From Chondrilla cf. caribensis (lineage: Eukaryota > Porifera > Demospongiae > Chondrillida > Chondrillidae), in the NCBI GenBank assembly GCA_964020155.1, contig OZ026563.1, positions 1,957,548-2,021,547 of the forward strand: a stretch of DNA of 64,000 nucleotides, read 5' to 3'. Shown here in pieces: positions 1-11,088 of the stretch. How positions within the stretch are numbered: the first letter of the stretch is position 1; each line of letters opens with the position of its first letter. The position numbers and the translations under genes are program-made. The notes beneath the pieces are model-generated. The model saw nothing but the letters and a program-made list of their open reading frames with translations. It ran no database searches and was not told the DNA's origin.

Positions 1-417
1 TGTTAACTTGCCTCAATTTTACTGTTGTTTCCAGCTTCTAAAGAAATCTTTCCTCGCAAAAATTCTTGTCTGTATTCATAACGCCAACGTACACGTACCT
101 CAATTGTTTTGACGGGATACATATTTGTTATACCCCGCCTTTGCTGGGTACATGGGGATGTACTTGATTGTCAGGAAGTGATAACCTCGGGCTTCACCCT
201 TGGTATATCGCTTCCCGACACTCAAGTACATATATTCACCATGTACCCATCAAAGGCAGGGTATATCTAATACATACGTATATGCAGATACCACAGTTAG
301 TAGGTGCTACATTTACGTATGTATATTCTGCATGTACATACAGTGCTAACAGTGTGTACATATGTACATATGTACAGTACTTGCATATTTCTATGCATTT
401 ATGGCTTCACACTTCAG

Positions 418-1338
418 GGTTCAAAGGAAGAGCTGAAACGATTTTTTGTAAGTTATGATTGAACTGACACTGAGTGGATAGTACATGTGTTCTTAAGTGT
501 ATACTGCACTACAGTGCATACCTACGTATGTACATATGTGCATTTTTGCATACATACTGTACAGACATGTGTGTAAGCGCAACAGATACTATCTCACTAT
601 CTCTCTCCATACTGCCTCCATTCCAGGAGAGCTCCAACATAGCAGCTCAAGCACTGGACCTCCTTCATCAGCTGAATCCTGCCATTCTGAAAGAGAGCAA
701 TGAGTTGAGGACTGGATCAGGGCTAGCTCTGGCACAGAAGGCTCTCCACGACCTCCACTACACCGACAAGAAAGTGGAGCATGTAGAGTCCTTGATGGTG
801 AGTGACCCTACCCAGTTTCACCTACTCTACATAGGTGGACTCTGCTGTGTATACAGTTTACTGTACGTATATACAGTACTGCACATTGCTTGGACCACAT
901 TAAACATATACGTGTGTATATATTATATTACTGTATGATACAGTATATTCTTACATATATATATTATGTGTGTATATTGCACAGGTTGCTGATGGTGAGC
1001 AATCCTATTTCTCATACTGTGCATAAGTGCACTCCAATGTGTATTCAGTTTACCTGTATGTACAGTACTGTACATTGCTTGGACCACATATTAAACATGT
1101 ATGTATATGCATACATATTATGCAGTTTATTTATTTGCATGTGTGTGAATTGTGCAGGCTGCTATTTTGGGCTCTCCGGAGGGTGCTTTTGACAACGTCA
1201 AGTTGAACTTCAGTGGTGACCAGGGGCAGATCATCAAGCAGTTAATCTCATCGTTTGCCATCCATCGTGTGGCTATGTGCTGCGTCAGTGGAGGACATGG
1301 GAGGAAGCAGCACTTGGCTGTTAGCCATGACAAGGGCA

Positions 1339-1403
<65 letters not shown>

Positions 1404-1451
1404 TGTGTGTTTGTGTGTGTTTGTGTGTGTGTGTGTATGTGTGTGTGTGTT

Positions 1452-1484
<33 letters not shown>

Positions 1485-2572
1485 CTGTGTGTGTGTGTGT
1501 GTGTGGTCTGGGTGTGGTTGGGAGGCTTCATTTTGATATGTACTGGTACCTGTGTACATACCTACCTATGTACATACAGTACATACACATGTATGTGTTA
1601 TATTATATAGTATTGCTTTATCTTGATGTTTCATCCATTGTGTCAGCTGGCTATCCTTCAGTTGTCTGCACTGCTGAAACAGTCAGACTCCAACAAGAGA
1701 AAGCTAACTTTAACAGTAAGTTGTATTACATTTGTGATATACAGAATGTGCTTTTTGTTCAATACTGTAGAGTAACTAGAGTTATATGTAGTACAGTATG
1801 TATATACTTTGTATTAAACATTCCTCATCCATGTATGCATCATGTATACTGTTTGTTGAATACATACATACTATTGTGTACTAACTGCAGTATTTGTACA
1901 CCAGTTGATGAGTGCACCTGCATATATACAGTACATACTGTACATACAGAGTATATCACAGTTTGTAGTGGATGTCCTGACCATGACTACCCTTCCCCAC
2001 TCAGCGGTTGTCCAGTGTGCCCATCCCATTCACAATACTGTCTCTGGCGGCCAACCCTTCCTACGGTAGCTACCTCGCTGTGTGTGGTCTGAAGGAGTGT
2101 GTGGTTCTGTGCTTCAACTCAACAGGACAGGCAGTTGAGAGACTGGCCCTGCATCCCTCTGTGGACTTCAACAGCTATCTTGTCAAGGTATGTTTGAATG
2201 TTTGCAGGATGTTCAGTAAGATACAGTGGAACCTGCAAGGACCATGTACCTGTATATAAAGGCACCTACCATAAATGACCATCATCAGTGTGCTCCAAGT
2301 ACCTCCTTGTAAGGGCCCTTACTGCTCTCTTGGGTGGATTTGCAAAGTTTATGTATGTTTAGCTCTGTTTTCAGTTGTTGTTGTTGACAACAATAGCTGT
2401 TTGTTTTTGTTTACAGGTTGTGTGGGTCCCTGGATCAAGGACTGAGTTGGCCGTGGTGGCGGACAATTTTGTGAAGATCTACAATCTGTCTGCAGACACC
2501 TACAGTCCCCAGTACTACTTTGTGGTGATGTCTGGGAAAGTGAAGGATGTGACGTTTGCTGTTAACCAACAG
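418..2572 (+). CDS. UBR4: UBR4/p600-like E3 ubiquitin ligase, internal exons (partial)
   Basis: Six exons, all phase 0, with good GT/AG borders: 418-447 (10-codon microexon, likely), 627-797, 1158-1340, 1647-1715, 2005-2187 and 2417-2572. The spliced product contains stretches I recognise from animal UBR4 (Drosophila poe), for example [55 protein letters not shown] and [23 protein letters not shown]4 is a very large cytoplasmic N-degron-recognising E3 ligase. This piece is a beta-propeller-like internal segment, not the UBR box or the catalytic C-terminus. No start or stop codon is present: the gene continues left of the window, and the rightward exons are missing because the N gap at 2693 is followed at once by the collagen array. 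Identification is confident; the microexon is less so. Confidence 0.88.
1341..1504. repeat. (GT)n microsatellite starting at a UBR4 splice donor
   Basis: An interrupted GT repeat of about 164 bp begins immediately after the exon ending at 1340, so the 5' splice site AAG|GTGTGTGT is itself the first repeat unit. Interruptions include A, T and a short T run near 1450. The long all-Cys/Val or all-Thr/His reading frames across it are artefacts of the repeat. Confidence 0.95.
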
Positions 2573-2692
2573 GTGAGATCGAATGAAACAGTATGGCCTG
2601 TAGATACAGTACAGTACAGTATCATACATAGTGTATTTACACCAGATTAGCTCTGTAGTACTATACCAACATTTTGAGGCTTGAACACCCTT

Positions 2693-2892
2693 NNNNNNNN
2701 NNNNNNNNNNNNNNNNNNNNNNNNNNNNNNNNNNNNNNNNNNNNNNNNNNNNNNNNNNNNNNNNNNNNNNNNNNNNNNNNNNNNNNNNNNNNNNNNNNNN
2801 NNNNNNNNNNNNNNNNNNNNNNNNNNNNNNNNNNNNNNNNNNNNNNNNNNNNNNNNNNNNNNNNNNNNNNNNNNNNNNNNNNNNNNNNNNNN
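2693..2892. other. Assembly gap (200 N)
   Basis: Exactly 200 undetermined bases. The left flank is UBR4 intron sequence on the + strand; the right flank is the middle of a collagen-like exon on the - strand. The round number suggests a gap of estimated or arbitrary size. Confidence 0.99.
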
Positions 2893-3390
2893 GACACACA
2901 TTCCTTTCACTCATATTAAAGTATCCAGTCCTCATCCAAACCCCTTCTCCACAGTGAGGGTGTCCATTCAGGTAGCAATACACTCTACCAACATTGTTGT
3001 CAGTTTGGTTTCTTATCCAGTAAAGCCCATCAGGTCTCCCCACTGGTATGTCAGCACAGCTCTTCAATGCATTCTCTCTGGTGTTCCCTATTATAGGATC
3101 AGTCCTTGTTGTTCCTGGTGTGTTGGACCTGTTGTTGAGTTCCTCCACAATGATGTCCTTCAACTTGTAATATAGTTCAATTTTGATACGTTGTTCAACG
3201 TTGCTGTCCAGAGTGGTTACCCCTGGAGGTCCCGGAGGACCACGAGGACCTTGTGGACCACAGCTTCCCTCAATTCCTTGTCTTCCTGGTGGTCCTTGTA
3301 ACCCACTGAAGCCTTGAGGACCTGTAGTACACGGATTGTATAGTGGTAACATGTATGTACCTGGATTTTATTCGTGTTATGTGTATTTAT

Positions 3391-3427
<37 letters not shown>

Positions 3428-4138
3428 ATGACTGCAGTATTACCTTATGTACACACTAGTTACATTTTGATATTCTGAAGTGTACAGTGTATTATGATTT
3501 ATGGTAACAGCACCTCCTCCCATGTACAGTGGTGCTCAGTAGATTGGAAGTGCTCCAGTTAACACTCTACCTATGTTTGCATAAACTGTAGATACTGTCC
3601 TATTTCCCATGACATGTGTATCATACATCCATACCTGGTGGTCCTGTATTACCCCTCACTCCCATCGGTCCTTCCAATCCGTCAGGACCACGTGGTCCAG
3701 GTGGACCTGAAGGAGAACAAGTAGAGATTTGTATAGTCGCTTGTGTAACCATTTTCAACTCTCCTCTCAGTCCAACTTCTCAATTTCCTCTCAGTCCAAC
3801 CTCTCAACTCTCCTCTCAGTCCAACCTCTCAACTCTCCTTTCAGTCCAACCTCTTAACTCTCCTCTCAGTCCTACCTCTCAACTCTCCTCTCAATCCAAC
3901 CTTCATTACATTCCCTTATTCTGTTGTACTAACCTCTCGGTCCACGGTCTCCTCTAGGACCTGTTCGTCCTGCTGTTCCCTGAGGTCCAACAGGTCCATC
4001 TCGTCCATCACGTCCCGGTACTCCTCTGAATGTGAACTGCAGTTCAGTGACATTGTTGGCCTCAAATGCAGTCTGTGTCTGTCCCAGTTGTAGGCATTGA
4101 GTGAAGAAGATGAAGAGAACTGTTTGAAGGACAACCAT
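2893..4138 (-). CDS. Collagen-like fibrinogen-related gene, array copy 1 (3' end in gap)
   Basis: Three exons on the - strand: exon 1 at 4138-3934 (205 bp, short form), exon 2 at 3706-3635 (72 bp), exon 3 from 3321 into the gap at 2893. All introns are phase 1. The short form of exon 1 lacks 12 residues of Gly-X-Y seen in long copies. Exon 3 begins with the GFSG type of collagen segment, then the neck and the first conserved part of the head ([28 protein letters not shown]). The rest of the head is lost in the gap. Start: the ATG at 4138 opens a hydrophobic leader ([15 protein letters not shown]) about 53 bp below a TATA box. Upstream in-frame ATGs overlap the TATA box or lie within about 25 bp of it, so I do not use them. 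Intron 2 holds an AT repeat; intron 1 holds the minisatellite. Confidence 0.82.
3392..3425. repeat. (TA)n microsatellite in intron 2 of copy 1
   Basis: A pure TA run of about 34 bp lies between exons 3 and 2 of copy 1. Copy 2 has only a short remnant at the matching place (near 5550). Confidence 0.9.
3759..3900. repeat. Intron-1 minisatellite, 25-bp unit, copy 1
   Basis: About six tandem units of a 25-bp C/T-rich motif built on CTCTCAACTCTCCTCTCAGT plus CCAAC. On the transcribed strand it is purine-rich (GAGAGGAGAGTTGAGAGG). It sits a few tens of bases downstream of the exon 1 donor, as in every other copy. Confidence 0.92.
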
Positions 4139-4554
4139 GACTTGTAGTATCAGTCTCCTCTTTCCTGTCATGGAACACTGAGTGTGGTCTTTATATAGCA
4201 TTGTATGTAGTACCAGTTTATAGACATTTTCTATTGTTCTCTAGTCTGTGTAATCTTGTATTAGATATCCATTTATGTGTACTGGTTATCTATATTATTG
4301 CATAATTGTATGTGTTCAATGCAGTGTGTTCCCTGTGTCAATTGTACTGTGTGTGGTAGGTGGTGGGGTGATAGGGCATGTTAGTGCTGAGTGTCTGCAA
4401 CTAGTGATGAATATGATTAATGTGTTTATTCTGTGACCCCTAGCTCCTCCTGTTGAGTGTTTTGTGTGTCCCTGTTCCTCTAATGTTGTGATATTCATGT
4501 GCTGTGTTTGTGTGTGTTGTGTGTTGTTGTAGTGCAGCAGCAGTGGGTGTACAG
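4139..4554. repeat. Class A spacer, internally deleted
   Basis: Begins like other class A spacers (promoter, then a GT-rich stretch) but breaks at about 4533. It jumps to the CACATG-TTTAT-CATGTG hairpin segment and then straight into the truncated end of copy 2. The X-box and roughly 600 bp present in the other class A spacers are missing. No coding region seen. Confidence 0.75.
4191..4197 (-). promoter_or_regulatory. TATA box, copy 1 (class A)
   Basis: TATATAA on the - strand, about 53 bp upstream of the chosen ATG, within the class A motif that contains GACCACACTCAGTG. Confidence 0.65.
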
Positions 4555-6140
4555 TCACATGTTTATCATGTGACTACCAATAAATGTACTTTGTTGTACA
4601 GAGCTGTCCCACAACTGATCAGGGTAGAGATGGCTGTCGATGTAGCTATTTCCACTAGGATTTCCAGAATCACAGTAATAGTCATTTTGAATGAAGTTTG
4701 GTAGAGTAGCTGTAGTCCCTAGACTAGTACAGGGGCAGTTGTTTTTCCTATATCCGCTGTATGTTGGGTTAGCATTTAGTCCTACAGCGTATGTCCAGAG
4801 ATGATTTCTTAGTGAACTTCCATGAGTTATAGAAATCCCATATATGTAGTTGATGGTATCTGGAGTTGAAGATGCCCTTGAATAATAAAATCCCTCTGGT
4901 TGACCGTATTGGTATGCTTCAACCATTCCACACACTTCAGTGTAGTTGTGTCCATAAGAGTTAAAGTAAACCGAAGTACAACCCTGCCGTACATTCCTAC
5001 TACAGTACCACTTTCCATTAGCTTGAAACCTCTGTAGTGGTTGTGAACACACATCCCTTTCACTCATATTAAAGTACCCGGTCCTCATCCAGACCCCTTC
5101 TCCACAGTGAGGGTGTCCCCTCAGGTAGCAATACACTCTACTAACATTGTTGTCAGTTTGGTTTCTTATCCAGTAAAGCCCATCAGGTCTCCCCACTGGT
5201 ATGTCAGCACAGCTCTTTGATGCATTCTCTTGAGTGTTTCCTATTATAGGATCCGTCCTTGTTGTTTCTGGTGTGTTGGACCTGTTGTTGAGTTCCTCGA
5301 CAATGATGTCCTTCAACTTGTAATATAGTTCGGTTTTGATACGTTGTTCAATATTGCTGTCCAGAGTGGTTACCCCTGGAGGTCCCGGAGGACCACGAGG
5401 ACCTTGTGGACCACGGCCTCCCTCAACTCCTTGTCTACCTGTTGGTCCTTGTAACCCACTGAATCCTTGAGGACCTGTAGTACACAGATTGTATGTTGGT
5501 AATACGTGTACATGGATTGTATTTGTGTTATGTGTATTTATGGTACATATATTATATCAATGACTGCAGTGTTACCTCGTGTACACACTAGTTACATTTT
5601 AATATTCTGAGGTGTAGAGTGTATTATGATTTATGGTAACAGCACCTCCTCCCATGTACAGTGTGTGCTCAGTAGATTGGAAGTTCTCCAGTTAACACTC
5701 CACCTATGTTTGCATAAACTGTAGATACTGCCCTATTTCCCGTATCATACATCCATACCTGGTGGTCCTGTATTACCCCACACTCCCCTTGGTCCTTCCA
5801 ATCCGTCAGGACCACGTGGTCCAGGCGGACCTGAATGAGAAGAAGTAGAACCTCTCTATTCTCTGTTTCAGTCCAACCTCTCAACTCTCCTCTCGGTTCA
5901 ACCTTCAGTACATTCCCTCATTCTGTTGTACTAACCTCTTGGTCCATGGTCTCCTCTAGGACCTGTTCGTCCTGCTGTTCCCTGAGGTCCAACAGGTCCA
6001 TCTCGTCCATCACGTCCCGGTACTCCTCTGAATGTGAACTGCAGTTCAGTGACATTGTTGGCCTCAAATGCAGTCTGTGTCTGTCCCAGTTGTAGACATT
6101 GAGTGAAGAAGATGAAGAGAACTGTTTGAAGGACAACCAT
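4555..6140 (-). CDS. Collagen-like fibrinogen-related gene, array copy 2 (altered C-terminus)
   Basis: Exon 1 6140-5936 (205 bp, short form), exon 2 5830-5759 (72 bp), exon 3 5474-4555. The spliced frame is open for 398 residues. Variable spots read NVRQG, QPEGFYYSR, SSLRN, YSGYRKNN and NSYIDSH. A deletion removes the last part of the head (the [24 protein letters not shown] and MRWC segments, four Cys). The frame instead ends in a chance tail VQQSTFIGSHMINM read from spacer DNA. The loss of conserved Cys suggests a non-functional or strongly altered product. Only one or two minisatellite units remain in intron 1. Confidence 0.75.
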
Positions 6141-6192
6141 GACTCGTAGTACCAATCTCCTCTTTCCTGTCATGGAACACTGAGTGTGGTCT

Positions 6193-6199
6193 TTATATA
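6193..6199 (-). promoter_or_regulatory. TATA box, copy 2 (class A)
   Basis: TATATAA on the - strand 53 bp above the ATG at 6140, in the same surroundings as copy 1. Confidence 0.65.
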
Positions 6200-6526
6200 G
6201 CATTGTATGTAGTACCAGTTTATAGACATTTTCTATTGTTCTCTAGTCTGTGTAATCTTGTATTAGATATCCATTTATGTGTACTGGTTATCTATATTAT
6301 TGCATAATTGTATGTGTTCAATGCAGTTTGTTCCCTGTGTCATTGTACTGTGTGTGGTAGGTGGTGGTGTGAGAGGGCATGTTAGTGCTGAGTGTCTGTA
6401 ACTAGTGATGAATACGATTAATGTGTTTATTCTGTGACCCCTAGCTCCTCCTGTTGAGTGTTTTGTGTGTCCCTGTTCCTCTAATGTTGTGATATTCATG
6501 TGCTGTGTTTGTGTGTGTTGTGTGTT

Positions 6527-6540
6527 GTTGTCATGGCAAC
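6527..6540. promoter_or_regulatory. X-box (RFX-type) palindrome, class A spacer
   Basis: GTTGTCATGGCAAC differs by one base from the perfect RFX X-box palindrome GTTGCCATGGCAAC. It lies about 330 bp upstream of the copy 2 TATA box. Identical 14-mers occur at 14873, 31497, 47989, 59505 and 63513. Binding is inferred from the motif only. Confidence 0.5.
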
Positions 6541-7187
6541 AATTCCCAATCCAATTGAGCCATGTCAGCCACCTCTGTCCTGTACATCCTCTGATGTGTG
6601 TGACACAGTGCAACCTGTGTGGGTGACCACCTCACTACCACAGTCACCTGTATACAGTGGACACTAATATGTATTTGAGTGGTTGAGTGAACTGATATGT
6701 ACTATACTGTACACTGTAGTGAACACTACATTTGGTGTTCATTTTGCAGTGATTTCAGATTCACCTTGAAAGTGTACATTGTATCGATATTCAGTTTGTC
6801 ATGTAGTGAACTCTTTGAAGGAGTTGAGGTTGACTGGTGTGTTTGCAGCAATACTACAACAGTGGGTGTGCAGTCATATGTTTATCATGTGACTAACAAT
6901 AAATGTACTCTGTTGTGCATGTTGTTATTATCAATTGACTCCACAAGTGATGTTGATTGTATATCACTGCCTATGTAGTCATGCACTATACATGTGACAT
7001 GTCATTCATCACATCTCTTCATTAGTTGAACTCAGATGTACAGACTAAACCTCAAGTTCAATAAATGGTCCTAATGTTAGTGTAGTACTAAGTGTAGGTG
7101 ATGGTCCTAGTTGACCATGTGTAATGTTCCCCAGTAATGAGTGTTATCTATTGACCTATCTATGGTGTAAGTATGCAATGAATGATT

Positions 7188-9743
7188 TCAAGCTACTCGA
7201 ATGTACATCTCCACACTTCTGGTAGCTGTAGCCTCATACCAGCCATCATCATCCACACACCACCTCATCTCCACGTCATCACTAATGGTCTTTCCCAGTT
7301 TCTTCTTGAACCAAGGTTGGTCAGGATTGTCACAACAAGTGGAACCCAATGCACAGGAAGCACCAGAACTGTCCCACAACTGATCAGGGTAGAGGTGGTA
7401 AGTAATGTACCTATTTCCACTAGGATTTCCAGAATCACAATAGTAGTCATTTTGAATGAAGTTTGGTAGAGTAACTGTAGTCCCTAGTCTAGTGCAAGGA
7501 CAGTTGCTCCTGCGCCATCCACTGTTTGTTGGGTTAGCATTTAGTCCTACAGCGTATGTCCAGAGGTGACTTCTTGGTGAGTTTCCATGAGTTATAGAAA
7601 TCCCAAATACGTAGTTGATGGTATCTGGAGTTGAAGATGCCCTTGAATAATGAAATCCATCTGGTGTACCGTATTGGTATGCTTCAATCATTCCACAGAC
7701 TTCAGTGTAGTTGTGTCCATAAGAGTTAAAGTAAACTGAAGTACAACCACGCCGTACATTCCTCCTACAGTACCACTTTCCGTTAGCTTGAAACCTCTGT
7801 AGTGGTTGTGGACACACATCCCTTTCACTCATATTAAAGTACCCGGTCCTCATCCAGACCCCTTCTCCACAGTGAGGATGTCCCCTCGGGTAGCAATACA
7901 CTCTACTAACAGTGTTGTCAGTTTGGTTTCTTATCCAATAAAACCCATCAGGTCTCCCCACTGGTATGTCAGCACAGCTCTCAGCAGGGTTCCCTCTGGT
8001 GGATCCTATTGTAGGATTACACCTCGTTGTTCCTGGTGTGTTGGACCTGTTGTTGAGTTCCTCCACAATGATGTCCTTCAACTTGTAATATAGTTCAGTT
8101 TTGATGAGTCGTTCAACATTGCTGTCCAGAGTGGTTATTCCCAGAGGTCCCGGAGAACCGGGAGGACCTTGTGCACCTCGTGGACCACGACCCCCCTCAA
8201 TTCCTTGTCTTCCTGGTGGTCCTTGAGGACCTGAGTATTCCAAAACAATATTTGACTGAAGAGTTTTGCTATACAATGTACTCACTGTAATACCGTATGT
8301 ATACACAGTACATGGGCATGTGTACAGTGTAATGAACCACATGTATAGATAGTACCATCAGTTGGTATACCCATACATGCAGGTATGTGTCAGACTGTTT
8401 TTGTCTAGTACACGAGCATTTTATATACAGTGGAAAGAGAAACTCTCCCCCACAAGGAATAATATTATATCTACAGTAACTAGCCCCTTTTACACTAGAG
8501 CTTTAAAGTGGTTTGTAAAGTACTTTAAATTCTAATCACGAACTCGCGAGTGTGTAAACGCATTATAGTGTTTATGAAATTGACTCAAGTTAACTACCTA
8601 CGGAGGTGGTTTGAAGTCAGTTTAAAATGAAGCGCTTCGGATGTAAATGATTTTTGCAGATAATGGAGTATTTTGGTGTGTTGTTGCGCTCTATAATCTT
8701 CTATCTGTCATGTTAGACTCATTAAAGTTGTATCCATGAGCATGACAGCAAAAATGAACTTTTGTAGCTTAAAATTGATATAGCTGCTTCCTGCTGTAAA
8801 ACATTAGCATAAAAAGTATTCCGTTGTTGGCTAACCCTTCAATTACGAAGAATAACTAGTGACATTAAGAAAAGAAGACAAAATGTGAGTATCATCAGTT
8901 ATTTGGATCTTAAACCCCATTATTTAACAGAGACTTCGTGGAAACCGAATTAAATTGTTTAGTTAACCAGTTGCAGAAGTGATTTAACAGAATCGTTTTA
9001 AGATTGCTGTAGTTGTTACTGACTATATTTGCCGTAACTATACATTTCAACAGGTTATACTAAGTTCCTGTTCAGTGTCCCATGAGATGTGGTATGTGAT
9101 TCTATTGTAGTACAGTATACCCTAACCTGGTGGTCCTTGATTTCCTCTTACTCCAATTGGCCCTTCCACTCCTTGAAGACCATGTGGTCCAGATGGTCCT
9201 GAAGAAGAATAGAAAATGATTCATAATATTGCTTCCTCTTATGCCAACCTGTCACTTTTCCTCTCAGTCCAACCTCTCGACTCTCCTCTCAGTCCAACCT
9301 CTCAACCATCCTCTCAGTCCAACCTCCCAACTCTCCTCTCAGTCCAACCTCTCAACTCTCCTCTCAGTCCAACCTCTCAACTCTTCTCTCAGTCCAACTT
9401 CTCAGCTCTCCTCTCAGTCCAACTTCTCAGCTCTCCTCTCAGTCCAACCTCTCAACTCTCCTCTCAGTTCAACCTTCGTTACTCTTATTCTGTTGTACTA
9501 ACCTCTTGGTCCACGGTCTCCTCTAGGACCTGCTGGTCCCTCAGGTCCCTGTTGTCCGGGAGGACCAGGTGGTCCTGCTGTTCCCTGAGGTCCAACAGGT
9601 CCATCTCGTCCGTCACGTCCCGGTACTCCTCTGAATGTGAACTGCAGTTCAGTGACATTGTTGGCCTCAAATGCAGTCTGTGTCTGTCCCAGTTGTAGGC
9701 ATTGCGTGAAGAAGATGAAGAGAACTATTTGAAAGACAACCAT
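7188..9743 (-). CDS. Ficolin-like secreted collagen/fibrinogen-related protein, array copy 3 (intact)
   Basis: Reference copy. Exons: 9743-9503 (241 bp), 9198-9127 (72 bp), 8230-7188; total 451 residues. Residues 1 to about 20 are a signal peptide ([15 protein letters not shown]). Residues 39-137 form 33 uninterrupted Gly-X-Y triplets, enough for a short triple helix. Residues 138-167 ([20 protein letters not shown] and on) look like a coiled-coil trimerising neck. From Cys190 follows a Cys-rich head of about 260 residues with 14 conserved Cys; its start ([28 protein letters not shown]) resembles the fibrinogen-related fold. Later signatures are [23 protein letters not shown] and [11 protein letters not shown]. 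Potential N-glycosylation sites are NQT, NMS, NYT and NRS. A secreted multimeric lectin-like or matrix protein is inferred. Variable spots: [43 protein letters not shown]. Intron 2 carries an AGCCCC-family MITE. Confidence 0.9.
8482..9017. mobile_element. AGCCCC-family MITE, copy in intron 2 of array copy 3
   Basis: Left end AGCCCCTTTTACACTAGAGC follows ACT; ACT recurs at 9018-9020. The right inverted repeat is partly deleted here, but the full form TAGTGTAAAAGGGGCT is seen at 34008-34023. Empty sites reading GTAACTGACTAT in copy 8 (near 30590) and TTAACTGACTAT in copy 4 (near 13690) prove the insertion and a 3-bp duplication. Non-autonomous; no ORF. The 3-bp duplication suggests Harbinger- or CACTA-like mobilisation, which is inference. 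Confidence 0.8.
9247..9478. repeat. Intron-1 minisatellite, 25-bp unit, copy 3
   Basis: About nine units. Unit changes are mostly single bases (CCTCTC to CTTCTC, TCAGTC to TCAGTT). Confidence 0.92.
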
Positions 9744-9826
9744 GACTTATAATATCAGAATTCTCTCCACCATTAGCTGGAATGATCACAGGATGTGGTT
9801 TGTGTATGCAACATCATTAGTAGATA

Positions 9827-9833
9827 CTTTATA
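9827..9833 (-). promoter_or_regulatory. TATA box, copy 3 (class B)
   Basis: TATAAAG on the - strand about 85 bp above the ATG, followed by the class B leader with CACATCCTGTGATCATTCC. This promoter type differs completely from class A beyond the first 30-40 bp upstream of the ATG. Confidence 0.6.
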
Positions 9834-11020
9834 CTAATGATATACTACTACCTTTTAAGGGTATTACTAAAATATGTACTTTTACAACTATGTTGCATAA
9901 ATTGATACTATACATAGTACCATCCTTGGGAACTTGCAAGACAGAATATTACTAGTACGTATACTGTGCAGTATGTAGTTGGTTGATGTACTGTACGTAT
10001 TATAGTCTGTATTGTTGATATGTACCATGTAGTTGAGGCTGCATGTCCTCTGTACTGGGCTGTACTGGAATGTGTTTACGACATGACTTGTCAGTAGGTT
10101 GTATGGGATGACATTCCTCATTTGTAGTGGGGAGGCTGGTGTGTTTTCCTATGAACATTGTATGATGTATGACATTCAGTTGTACCGCCCTTGTGGGTTC
10201 AATCAGAGAGACCTGTTTGAAGGACAACCTTGGTTTGGAGCATCAGCAGAATACGAATAATGCATTTGTACACATACAGGTCATGTTCCCAATCACAAGC
10301 CTGTTAGGATTAGTCCAAGTGAATGAGAAGAGAAGCAGTTGTGGGTCCAGGGGGTCCAGGGGGTCAAGTGATCCCCCTTGGCCTAGACCTTGACTTTTAA
10401 TAGTATTTCGATAAATACAAAAATACTTTTGTAAGGACACAGGAGACATCAGTAGTACTTAGTAAAGGACAAAGGTACATTGGTACAGTAAATTTTGTTA
10501 GGATCCGCACTGTACAAAATATAATCAGCAAATCAACAATTTTCATTGTGTGTGCTCTTTGGGTGCCATTTTTGTATTATGCAATGAATGAAATGGCAGT
10601 AACCTTCATTACGCCACTGCTGCTACCTCGATCAATAAGAGTGATTACATGTTTTTGGCCTACTGTACATAAATATCAACAGTAATGATGCTCTTAGTGA
10701 GAGAAGCCATTGTTGCATACGTGCCTTCAATTATGTATACCTCACCATCTTTGAAAGCATTGTATCAAAGAACACTTATATGAGTCAATGTAATTATTTT
10801 ACTATGTGTTATGCATTGATTCTGTTTTAGTAATTGACAACACTATTTATTGTCACCTTCTCTATATTATTATTGTTATGTGATCATGCACTGTCACATG
10901 CTTGTCATGTGATGCAACTGAAATATTTAGCTGGCTGAAAAGCCAGGCAACAAATCCTGATGCTCAAGTCACCATGCATTTGTATCTTTCTATCTATCTA
11001 TCTATCTATGTATCAGATTC

Positions 11021-11022
<2 letters not shown>

Positions 11023-11087
<65 letters not shown>
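11023..11087. repeat. (GT)n microsatellite in class B spacer
   Basis: An uninterrupted GT run of about 65 bp, preceded by a short TATC run at 10989-11009. The same compound repeat recurs at 21405-21564. Confidence 0.95.

Positions 11088-11088
<1 letters not shown>

Larger units (their letters stand above)
6141..7187. repeat. Class A spacer between copies 2 and 3
   Basis: About 1.05 kb, repeated almost unchanged at 14487, 31105, 47600, 59119 and 63127. In order from the promoter: TATA motif, GT-rich stretch, X-box palindrome, a segment rich in GTGTGACACAGTG and CAGTGGACAC, a CATATG/CACATG hairpin followed by AATAAA on the + strand, and a conserved block (CATGTGACATGTCATTCATC) just below the next gene's stop codon. 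The roughly 90-codon + strand ORF at 6697-6978 is conserved only because the whole spacer is; I do not call it a gene. Confidence 0.8.

Noticed and set aside
1343..1531. Long Cys/Val and Thr/His reading frames on both strands
   Set aside because: They are translations of the GT microsatellite; no splice or codon evidence supports coding.
3759..3900. Possible CRISPR-like array
   Set aside because: The 25-bp units are contiguous with no unique spacers and lie in a eukaryotic intron.
3929..4201. Upstream start [11 protein letters not shown] for exon 1
   Set aside because: This ATG overlaps the TATA box itself, so it would not be in the mRNA. The ATG before the hydrophobic leader is preferred.
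5918..6136. Roughly 72-84 codon ORFs reading [17 protein letters not shown] over exon 1
   Set aside because: This is the +1 shadow of exon 1. The collagen frame with signal peptide is the real one.
6697..6978. Roughly 93-codon + strand ORF repeated in every class A spacer (also 15043, 31666, 48159, 59675, 63719)
   Set aside because: The DNA flanking it is equally conserved, indels between copies are not in multiples of three, and no known domain is seen. It is kept only as part of the spacer.
7265..7450. Roughly 61-codon ORFs in a shifted frame over the end of every exon 3
   Set aside because: They overlap the conserved head in another frame on the same strand; the head frame has the Cys pattern and closes correctly after splicing.
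9121..9200. The 72-bp collagen segment as a chance repeat rather than an exon
   Set aside because: It is kept as exon 2 because it has AG and GT borders, is 72 bp in all copies except 11, and joins in frame to both neighbours.
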